A stretch of DNA of 64,000 nt from Sphingomonas sp. HF-S4 (lineage in GTDB: Bacteria; Pseudomonadota; Alphaproteobacteria; Sphingomonadales; Sphingomonadaceae): NCBI RefSeq assembly GCF_032911445.1, contig NZ_JAWJEJ010000002.1, positions 62,001 to 126,000 of the forward strand, written 5' to 3'. The notes beneath the pieces are model-generated. The model was not told the DNA's origin, made no database searches, and saw nothing but the letters and a program-made list of their open reading frames with translations. Positions 58,289 to 64,000 of the stretch are shown piece after piece; the stretch's first letter is position 1; each line of letters opens with the position of its first letter. The translations under genes were made by a program, and so were the position numbers.

Positions 58289-58771
58289 TCAAAACATCTG
58301 CTCGGCCTCGGGATCGAGCAGGTGGGTCACGCGCCGCGCCGCGCGCCTGGCAAAGGCCAAAGTGCATTTCTTCCGCGTCGCGCTCGCGAGCGGTACCGTC
58401 GCCGCTTCGCGGATCACAGCGGCGTCATAGCGATCGGCAACGATCAGTCCGGCACGGACAGGCAGGAAGCCCTCCTGCTCGAACGGCCGGCAATCGAATC
58501 CCTGGGGGACTGCCCAGAAGAAGCGGTCGCAATGCGCGAGATAGTCGGTCCATTTGCCGTCGCCGAGCAGATCCGCACGCGACACCTTGATCTCGACGAT
58601 GACGATGTTGCCGCGCGCATCAAGCCCCATCAGGTCGGCGCGGCGGCCGCCCTCGAGCGGCACTTCGGCGATCGCCGCGATATCGTGGCGGAGCAGCATC
58701 CGCGTCACGCCGCGCGCGACTTCGCTCGCCACGATCGGTGCGTCGGATGGCAAAACGGCCGGGGAAGTCAT
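58289..58771 (-). CDS. mmcB: MmcB family DNA repair protein
   Basis: A 160-residue PD-(D/E)xK nuclease-fold protein. The active-site pattern is Asp46 (RRADLMG) and Glu60-Ile-Lys62 (IVIVEIKVS). MmcB of Caulobacter is needed for repair of mitomycin lesions alongside the ImuAB-DnaE2 system. Distinctive FWAVPQGF and RAGLIVADRYDA are kept. The ATG is in the loop of a 7-bp GC hairpin (58758-58778). It lies 49 bases after the SleB-type gene on the same strand. Confidence 0.9.
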   Translation of the reverse strand: MTSPAVLPSDAPIVASEVARGVTRMLLRHDIAAIAEVPLEGGRRADLMGLDARGNIVIVEIKVSRADLLGDGKWTDYLAHCDRFFWAVPQGFDCRPFEQEGFLPVRAGLIVADRYDAAVIREAATVPLASATRKKCTLAFARRAARRVTHLLDPEAEQMF

Positions 58772-58778
58772 CCCCGGC
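58758..58778 (-). promoter_or_regulatory. Hairpin enclosing the mmcB start codon
   Basis: GCCGGGG (58778-58772) and CCCCGGC (58764-58758) on the minus strand are perfect complements with a seven-base loop that begins with the ATG. The GGGG that could act as ribosome-binding site is in the stem. Folded RNA would hide the site, so translation may be limited. Confidence 0.5.
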
Positions 58779-58820
58779 TGTTAGAACATTTGACGAACAG
58801 GGGAAAGCCCCCGTTGCGTA

Positions 58821-59468
58821 TCAGCGATAGAAGACGTGGTTGCCGACCGTGGCGACGCGCGGACGGTTCCAGCTGGGCTTCACGTAGCGCGCATGGAAAT
58901 AGAGCGCGTCGTCGGCCGGACTTTCCCACAGGTCCTTCTGCGCGACCTTGGCCACGGCGAGCGCCTTGCGCCATTGCGCGTTGGCCGGCGGACTGGGGAG
59001 CTTGCCGCCGCGGACGAACGAGAACTGGCCGCGCTGGGTGATCACCGAGCAGATCGACTTGGGGAAGCGGCCCGACTGGGTGCGATTGATGATGACGTCG
59101 GCGACGGCGAGCTGGCCGGCAAGCGGCTCGCTCTTCGACTCGTAATAGACGCCGACCGCGAGGCAGTTGAGCTCGGCATCGGTATCGGCGCCACCCTCAT
59201 GCGCGGCTACCGCAGCAGAGAGCGTCGCGAAATCCTGGTCTTCCTGGAGCGCCGCCTGGGGCAGCGGCTGAACGATCTCGCCATCCTGCTTGAGGACCGG
59301 CTGCGCCGTAATCGCAGGCGCGGGAACCACATGGTGTTCCTGGGTGTTGATTGCCTGAACCGGCGCGTCCTGCGCGGTCAGGTCGATATCGAGCGTGGCA
59401 GCATTCGCTAGTGCGCCAGCGCAAAAAGTCACAGCCGCGAAAGTCGCGGCGCGTGGCATGAACTTCAT
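58821..59468 (-). CDS. Cell wall hydrolase, SleB family
   Basis: A 215-residue exported protein (signal MKFMPRAATFAAVTFCAGALANA) with a linker and a C-terminal SleB/hydrolase_2 domain from about residue 98. The domain shows LNCLAVGVYYESKSEPLAGQLAVADVIINR with the likely catalytic Glu, GQFSF and YFHARYVKPSW. It probably cleaves peptidoglycan glycan strands in the periplasm. The ATG at 59468 is used rather than the TTG before it. The 154-base gap upstream has a TTGACT but no matched -10. Confidence 0.9.
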   Translation of the reverse strand: MKFMPRAATFAAVTFCAGALANAATLDIDLTAQDAPVQAINTQEHHVVPAPAITAQPVLKQDGEIVQPLPQAALQEDQDFATLSAAVAAHEGGADTDAELNCLAVGVYYESKSEPLAGQLAVADVIINRTQSGRFPKSICSVITQRGQFSFVRGGKLPSPPANAQWRKALAVAKVAQKDLWESPADDALYFHARYVKPSWNRPRVATVGNHVFYR

Positions 59469-59622
59469 CAAACTTCGATACTATGCGGTGGTGTGCAGCC
59501 AGCCCCGGGATACCTGTGGAGCTGCCGGACGTCCCCCCGACTGCGTAACCGACGGCTTCACACCCCGACCGGCACAACGCTATTGAACGTGTGCCGCCCA
59601 TGCCCCTTACGCGCGGGTAAAG

Positions 59623-59964
59623 TCAACAAAGGTTGAATGTTTCAGCGGTGAAGCGTTCGGCGTCTGCGATATCCAGCTCGACGACCCACAGATCCGCGTC
59701 AAACCCGCGGCGACGCTGCCAATAGGCGCTGACCGCCGCCTCATCCCCCATATCTTGCGGACCCGAAGCGATCAGCGCCGGGACGCCTTCGGGCCCCAGG
59801 CCGCGCTCGAAGAAGCGGGGGTTGGTGCCTTTGTGATACGTCAGGACCAGGATTCCGCCCGCCGTTGCGTCGCCCTTGGCGAGCACCATCGCCGATCCGC
59901 CGGCCTGGTTCACCCGGCGCACCAAGGCACTCACCAGCACCGCGCTGGTCAGCCGCGGCGTCAT
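59623..59964 (-). CDS. DUF1491 family protein
   Basis: A 113-residue cytoplasmic protein; RLTSAVLVSALVRRVNQAGGSAMVLAKGDATAGGILVL and the end ADLWVVELDIADAERF match DUF1491 of alphaproteobacteria. Function unknown. Its start overlaps the thioesterase stop (ATGA), making it the third gene of ptsN-thioesterase-DUF1491. Confidence 0.85.
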   Translation of the reverse strand: MTPRLTSAVLVSALVRRVNQAGGSAMVLAKGDATAGGILVLTYHKGTNPRFFERGLGPEGVPALIASGPQDMGDEAAVSAYWQRRRGFDADLWVVELDIADAERFTAETFNLC

Positions 59965-60434
59965 TCGGGGGCATAGCCCGGAAGCGAGGCGAGCGGGATG
60001 CGCGAGCGCATGAACGTGCCAGTGCCGCGCGCTGCTTCCTCGCCGCTCGCGTCGATCAGCCGCGCCTCGGCGACAAACACCCGGCGCTGGCCGTTCACCC
60101 AGCGTCCCTCGGCGATCACCGGGCCCTCGCCCAAGGGCTTGGTGAACAGCAGGTTGAACGCCGTCGTCAGCAGGAATCGATCGGTGACCAGGCTGTTGGC
60201 GGCGTAGAAGGCGGCATCGTCGAGCATCTTGAAATAGCTCGTCCCGTGGACCGCGCCGGCGGCGTGGAAGTAGCGCGAGTCGACATGGAAGCGGATCCGC
60301 GCGACGCCGCCCTCGGCGATCTCGAGCGTGGATTCGAACAGCCGGTTGATCGGCGCGGCGGCATAGAGCGATTCGAGCGCGCGGAAATGCGCCTCGGCAC
60401 CGCGCGGCGCGCCGGGAGCCTCAGGCGGCGTCAC
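59961..60434 (-). CDS. PaaI-like hotdog thioesterase
   Basis: A 157-residue hotdog-fold protein. The motif AAGAVHGTSYFKMLDDAAFYAANSL contains the HG-x...D pattern of acyl-CoA thioesterases. The GTG at 60434 has GGAG four bases before it and overlaps ptsN by 14 bases. Substrate unknown; the longer frame to 60800 is a shadow of ptsN. Confidence 0.86.
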   Translation of the reverse strand: MTPPEAPGAPRGAEAHFRALESLYAAAPINRLFESTLEIAEGGVARIRFHVDSRYFHAAGAVHGTSYFKMLDDAAFYAANSLVTDRFLLTTAFNLLFTKPLGEGPVIAEGRWVNGQRRVFVAEARLIDASGEEAARGTGTFMRSRIPLASLPGYAPE

Positions 60435-60888
60435 GCGTCTCCACGCCGGCGAGCAGCGCGAACAATGCGTCGGTCGAACCCGCGCCGCGCAGCTTGGCGG
60501 CGAAATTGCGGTCGCGCAGTTTCCGCGACACGCAGGCGAGCGCCTTGAGATGCTCGGCCCCTGCGCCGGTGGGCGAGAGCAGCATGAACACCAGATCGAC
60601 CGGCAGATCATCGACCGCGGCGAAATCGACCGGCTGGGCGAGCCGGACGAACACGCCGACGACATGGCGCAGCCCATCGAGCTTGGCGTGCGGGATCGCG
60701 ATCCCCGAGCCGAACCCGGTAGAGCCGAGCTTCTCGCGTGCGGCCAGGCATTCGGTGACCAGCTTTGCATCGAGGTCATAGGCGTTCGCCGCTGCGGCAC
60801 CGAGCTGCTGGAACAGGGTCTTCTTGTTTGCCGCAGCCATCCCGGCGAGCACCGCCTCGGGCGTCAGCAAATCGCTGAGTTCGGTCAT
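60421..60888 (-). CDS. ptsN: Nitrogen-PTS EIIA protein PtsN
   Basis: A 155-residue EIIA domain. The phosphorylated His67 lies in SGIAIPHAKLDGL, and FVRLAQPVDFAAVDDLPVDLVFMLLSP is typical of EIIA-Ntr. Regulates K+ transport, nitrogen and stress responses via phosphorylation. It lies 124 bases downstream of hpf, the usual rpoN-hpf-ptsN neighbourhood, although rpoN is not here. Confidence 0.94.
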   Translation of the reverse strand: MTELSDLLTPEAVLAGMAAANKKTLFQQLGAAAANAYDLDAKLVTECLAAREKLGSTGFGSGIAIPHAKLDGLRHVVGVFVRLAQPVDFAAVDDLPVDLVFMLLSPTGAGAEHLKALACVSRKLRDRNFAAKLRGAGSTDALFALLAGVETRDAA

Positions 60889-61012
60889 CGATCGTCCAAA
60901 TAGTCAGCCCCCGCCGACGCGCTCCCTTTAGGCTTCGCGCTTCCCGTCCGCAACGACGAAGCGGCGCGCCGGCCAGGCCCGCGCGCCGCCTCGGTTCGTA
61001 CGAATGGCCGCG

Positions 61013-61591
61013 TCAGGTGCGGTTGGGCTCGACCCAGCCGATCGTGCCGTCACCGCGGCGATAGACCATGTTGTGCGTGCCGGTGGCAGTGTTGCGGAAC
61101 AGCAGCGCATTGGTGTGCCGCAAGTCGAGCATCATCACCGCGTCGGACACCGTCGCCTCGGGCACATCGACGCGCGTCTCTGCAATGATCAGCGGCGCCT
61201 CGGCAGGCTCTTCCTCTTCTGCGCTCTCCTGGAACAGCGTGTAGCCGGCATCGTACGCACCGTTCTCGGCAAGCGCGATCACGGCGCCGTTCTGGCGGTC
61301 CTTCAGCCGGCTGGTGTAGCGGCGAAGCTGCTTGTCGATACGATCGGCGGCACCGTCGAACGCACCGTTCGCCTCCATGCCGGTGTTGGATGCCTTGAGC
61401 ACCAGCCCCTGCATCACGTGCATCACGATGTCGCAGGTGAAGCCGTTATCGTGCGGCCCCTTGCCGAAGGTGGTCTGCGCCGAGATCGAGCGCGAGAAAT
61501 ATTTGTCGGCGATACCCTGGAGCCGTTCGGTGACGAGCATCTTCAGCGCGTCGCCGGTTTCGACCTGATGGCCAGAGACTCGGATATCCAT
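61013..61591 (-). CDS. hpf: Ribosome hibernation promoting factor, long form
   Basis: A 192-residue two-domain protein that dimerises 70S ribosomes in stationary phase. N-terminal domain (about 1-105) begins MDIRVSGHQVETGDALKMLVTERLQGIADKYF; the linker is acidic (EEEEPAEAP); the C-terminal domain has VMMLDLRHTNALLFRNTATGTHNMVYRRGDGTIGWVEP. GGAGG precedes the ATG. Confidence 0.95.
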   Translation of the reverse strand: MDIRVSGHQVETGDALKMLVTERLQGIADKYFSRSISAQTTFGKGPHDNGFTCDIVMHVMQGLVLKASNTGMEANGAFDGAADRIDKQLRRYTSRLKDRQNGAVIALAENGAYDAGYTLFQESAEEEEPAEAPLIIAETRVDVPEATVSDAVMMLDLRHTNALLFRNTATGTHNMVYRRGDGTIGWVEPNRT

Positions 61592-61641
61592 GACTTTACC
61601 TCCGCTTCAAAATGAGGTCGCTCCGTCGCGGGCCCTAGGGT

Positions 61642-61663
61642 CGCATCCCTTCATCCGGATGCG
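61642..61663 (-). terminator. Hairpin at the dnaQ 3' end
   Basis: CGCATCC (61642-61648) and GGATGCG (61657-61663) pair around an eight-base loop that includes the dnaQ stop. No T-run, so a terminator role is uncertain. Confidence 0.35.
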
Positions 61664-62343
61664 GCCAGGGTCCAGAGCGGATCCTCCAACCCTTGGACAA
61701 AGGCTGCGTGGCGCTCAAGTTCCACGGCCGATGCCGCAAAATGCCGCGCGGGCCGCACATGGACCCGAGTCGGCGCCTCGGCCGGGGTCTCGCGCATCAC
61801 CGGCGCATCGACCGCGAGCCCGAGCGTGATCTGGCGTCCGCCGGTCAGCTCGACATAGACCTGGGCCAGCAGCTGCGCGTCGAGCAACGCGCCATGGAGC
61901 GTGCGCGCGCTGAGATCGATACCGTAGCGGCTGCACAGCGCGTCGAGCGTGTGCTTGGCGCCGGGATGCTTCACGCGTGCGATGGCGAGCGTGTCGACCA
62001 TCCGCGTGGTGCAGATCGCCGGCCGGCCGCAGCGGCCGAGCTCGCCGTTGAGGAACGAGAAATCGAACCCGGCATTGTGCGCGACGAGCGGGCAATCGCC
62101 GAGAAACTCGATGATATCCTCGACCACGTCGTGGAAAAGCGGCTTGTCGGAAAGGAAGCGCGCGCTCAGCCCGTGGACGCGTTCGGCCTCGGCCGGCATG
62201 TCGCGCTGCGGGTTGATATAATGGTGAAGGTTGCGGCCCGTAGGCACGCGATTGACCAGCTCGATACAGCCGATCTCGACCAGCCGGTCTCCGCCCGCGA
62301 AGCTGAGCCCCGTCGTTTCGGTATCGAACACGATTTCGCGCAT
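61651..62343 (-). CDS. dnaQ: DNA polymerase III epsilon subunit
   Basis: The 3'-5' proofreading exonuclease, 230 residues. DEDDh motifs are Asp7/Glu9 in VFDTETTG, the HNAGFDFSFL segment, and the H...D of the GALLDA-containing late segment (LHGALLDAQLLAQVYVEL). The C-terminal tail is shorter than in E. coli. It is 6 bases downstream of coaE, the last gene of the maf-aroE-coaE-dnaQ operon. Confidence 0.95.
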   Translation of the reverse strand: MREIVFDTETTGLSFAGGDRLVEIGCIELVNRVPTGRNLHHYINPQRDMPAEAERVHGLSARFLSDKPLFHDVVEDIIEFLGDCPLVAHNAGFDFSFLNGELGRCGRPAICTTRMVDTLAIARVKHPGAKHTLDALCSRYGIDLSARTLHGALLDAQLLAQVYVELTGGRQITLGLAVDAPVMRETPAEAPTRVHVRPARHFAASAVELERHAAFVQGLEDPLWTLAASG

Positions 62344-62349
62344 GCCGCC

Positions 62350-62943
62350 TTATCCTCCTGCCGGATCGACTAGGCAAGTGAGGACCGCGCGCACCTGTCG
62401 CCGCGTCTCCTCGAGCAGGGTATCGGTGGCGATCACGAAATCGGCGCGGGCGCGCTTTTCGGCATCGGGGAGCTGGCGCACGAGGATCGCCTCAAATCGC
62501 TCGACGCTCATTCCCGGACGCCCGAGCACGCGCGCGCGCTGGACATCAGGTGGGGCCGAGACGACGACGACCTTGTCGACGCCCGCCCAGCCGCCGGCTT
62601 CGAACAGCAAGGGCACGTCGAGCACCACCACCGGCGCACGCGCATGGGCGGCGAGAAACGCATCGCGCTCGGCGGCAACGGCGGGGTGGACAATCGCTTC
62701 GAGCCGGCAGAAGGCGGCATCGTCGCCGAACACCGCTTCGCGCAGCGCGGTGCGGTTCACGCCCTGCGCGCCGGTCGTATCGGGAAAAGCCGCCTCGATC
62801 GCCTCGACCAAGGCACCGCCTGGGCCCTGGAGCTGATGAACGGTCTCATCCGCGTCGAACACCGGCACGCCTTCGTCAACGAACATCTGGGCGACGGTCG
62901 ACTTGCCCATTCCGATCGACCCGGTGAGGCCGACCGTAATCAT
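62350..62943 (-). CDS. coaE: Dephospho-CoA kinase
   Basis: Phosphorylates dephospho-CoA in the last step of CoA synthesis. 197 residues with the P-loop GSIGMGKS (8-15), FDADETVHQL, and VLDVPLLFEAGG. The start at 62943 overlaps the aroE stop; the longer frame to 63681 is a shadow of aroE. Confidence 0.95.
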   Translation of the reverse strand: MITVGLTGSIGMGKSTVAQMFVDEGVPVFDADETVHQLQGPGGALVEAIEAAFPDTTGAQGVNRTALREAVFGDDAAFCRLEAIVHPAVAAERDAFLAAHARAPVVVLDVPLLFEAGGWAGVDKVVVVSAPPDVQRARVLGRPGMSVERFEAILVRQLPDAEKRARADFVIATDTLLEETRRQVRAVLTCLVDPAGG

Positions 62944-63761
62944 TTTGCCAGCAAGTCGCGGAGTTCGTCGTCGCGATCGCGCGGGGGCTCGGCGCCGAAG
63001 AAGAGTTCGAAGGCGAGCGCGGCTTGGCCCATCAGCATGTCGAGCCCGTCCACCGTATCCAGTTCGCGCGCGCGCGCCTGGGCGAGCAGCGGCGTCTCGA
63101 GCGGGGCATAGACGATGTCGTAGACCAATGCGTCCTCGGGGAGCGGCGCCAGATCGAGGTCGAGGGGTGGCTGGCCGGCCATGCCGAGCGCGCTGGCATT
63201 GACCAGCAGGTCGGCGGGCGGCAGCGGGCTGCCGAGCGGGATGGCGTCGCCCTTGATTCCCAAGCTTGCCAGCAGCGCCGCGGCCTTGAGCACATTGCGA
63301 TTGAGGATCGTCACTCGTCCGATCCCGACCTTGGACAACGCGAACAGGATCGCGCGGGCGGCCCCGCCGGCGCCGACCACCACGGCGTGGCGGCCGTCGA
63401 GGTCGACCCCCGCGATCGGGGCGTAGAAGCCGCCGACATCGGTGTTGGTGCCGATAAGCGCGCCGTCCTCGGCCCGGATGACGGTGTTGATCGCGCCGAT
63501 CGAGCCGCGGACGTCGCCGCGATCCTCGACCAGATCGAGCGCCGCCTGCTTGTGCGGGATGGTGATGTTGGTGCCGCGCCACGCCGCATCGCCGCGCTTG
63601 GCCTCGAAATAGCGCGCAAGCTGGTCGGGCGTGACATGGGTCGCGCGATACTCGGCATCGATGCCGAGCGCGTTCAACCAAAAGCCGTGGATCAGCGGCG
63701 ACTTGGAGTGGGCGATCGGATCGCCGATGACTTCGGCATAGGCGCGTGCATCAGGTCTCAT
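62940..63761 (-). CDS. aroE: Shikimate dehydrogenase
   Basis: NADPH-dependent reduction of 3-dehydroshikimate in aromatic amino acid synthesis; 273 residues. Substrate motif [14 protein letters not shown], the catalytic Lys in [19 protein letters not shown], and the nucleotide-binding [16 protein letters not shown] are conserved. Overlaps maf at the start and coaE at the end by four bases. Confidence 0.95.
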   Translation of the reverse strand: MRPDARAYAEVIGDPIAHSKSPLIHGFWLNALGIDAEYRATHVTPDQLARYFEAKRGDAAWRGTNITIPHKQAALDLVEDRGDVRGSIGAINTVIRAEDGALIGTNTDVGGFYAPIAGVDLDGRHAVVVGAGGAARAILFALSKVGIGRVTILNRNVLKAAALLASLGIKGDAIPLGSPLPPADLLVNASALGMAGQPPLDLDLAPLPEDALVYDIVYAPLETPLLAQARARELDTVDGLDMLMGQAALAFELFFGAEPPRDRDDELRDLLAK

Positions 63762-64000
63762 GACGTCAGAACGCCTCGTACGCGAAGGTAGTCGAGGATC
63801 GGTAGCAGCGGCATGCCAAGGATGGTAAACTGGCTTCCCTCGATCCGGCTGAACAGCTGGACCCCGGGCCCCTCGATGCGAAAGCAGCCGACGCAGCCTG
63901 CGATCGCCGGCCATTCCCAGTCGAGGTAGCGCGCGATGAACTCCTCCGAGAGCGGCCGGACGAACAACCGCGCGCGATCGACGTGTCGCCACACCGCACG
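63758..64000 (-). CDS. Maf family nucleotide pyrophosphatase, C-terminal part (5' end outside window)
   Basis: The last 80 codons of a Maf-like protein, open to the window edge. [49 protein letters not shown] and [18 protein letters not shown] are the late conserved parts of Maf proteins, which hydrolyse non-canonical nucleotides. It is the first visible gene of the operon leading to dnaQ. Confidence 0.88.
   Translation of the reverse strand, partial: RAVWRHVDRARLFVRPLSEEFIARYLDWEWPAIAGCVGCFRIEGPGVQLFSRIEGSQFTILGMPLLPILDYLRVRGVLTS

Noticed and set aside
59469..59622. Extra small gene between the SleB-type and DUF1491 genes
   Set aside because: Short open frames exist but lack a ribosome-binding site and normal composition; the gap is more likely a leader and promoter.

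Overview
The window reads as a piece of core chromosome from an alphaproteobacterium of the order Sphingomonadales, most likely Sphingomonas or a close relative. This is inferred from gene content and from the GC-rich, densely overlapping gene layout, not from a database search. Supporting markers are a COQ9-family protein, MmcB, DUF1489, DUF1491 and DUF4169 proteins, a class I lysyl-tRNA synthetase, metX with metW, the order plsX-fabH-ihfA-MerR, and a carotenoid hydroxylase (crtZ). I see no CRISPR array, prophage, insertion sequence, integrase, rRNA or tRNA gene.

Layout. 1-3397: the tail of an alpha/beta hydrolase, then a tightly overlapping metX-GNAT-metW-pirin operon. 3482-9680: a lipoprotein, ssb, a small DUF4169 protein, feoAB, COQ9, an EamA transporter and an Old Yellow Enzyme. 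9713-14297: a riboflavin operon (ribD-ribE-ribBX-ribH) with an uncharacterised membrane protein at each end, and tonB. 14502-25579: gltX, prs, a TauE transporter, a monooxygenase/MFS pair, a CDC48-like AAA ATPase, a LysR regulator, a cyclophilin, mgtE and DUF1489. 25622-33646: msrA, an aspartate aminotransferase, a PabB-PabC fusion, a glyoxalase II-like hydrolase, a MAPEG protein and rpmF-plsX-fabH-ihfA-MerR. 33698-45609: a SixA-like phosphatase, a DinG-type helicase, a di-haem peroxidase, a propeller-like lipoprotein, lysK, DUF389, nhaA and an MFS exporter. 45690-52403: a TonB-dependent receptor, a cupin, a PhyH dioxygenase attached to etfBA, a GFA protein and sucC. 52596-64000: crtZ, msrB, PBP1A, a YgjP-like peptidase, a YcgN-like cysteine protein, a SCO protein, an ankyrin protein, mmcB, a SleB-type hydrolase, ptsN-thioesterase-DUF1491, hpf and maf-aroE-coaE-dnaQ.

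The genes cover housekeeping metabolism (methionine, riboflavin, PRPP, fatty acid, folate precursor, CoA, shikimate), translation, envelope work and iron handling (feoAB, tonB, a siderophore-type receptor). Most tandem genes overlap by 1-14 bases, so translational coupling is common. Many start codons were moved from the longest open frame to an internal ATG, GTG or TTG with a better Shine-Dalgarno sequence.

I found no clear previously undescribed system. The leads most worth checking are: palindromic repeat modules placed almost only between convergent genes, including a 147-bp composite at 58134-58280; a palindrome lying inside the tonB promoter; a RibBX protein whose second domain has lost its zinc ligands; a DinG-like helicase with an apparently dead exonuclease domain; a PhyH oxygenase fused by operon structure to the ETF genes; and the mmcB start codon placed in the loop of a GC-rich hairpin.
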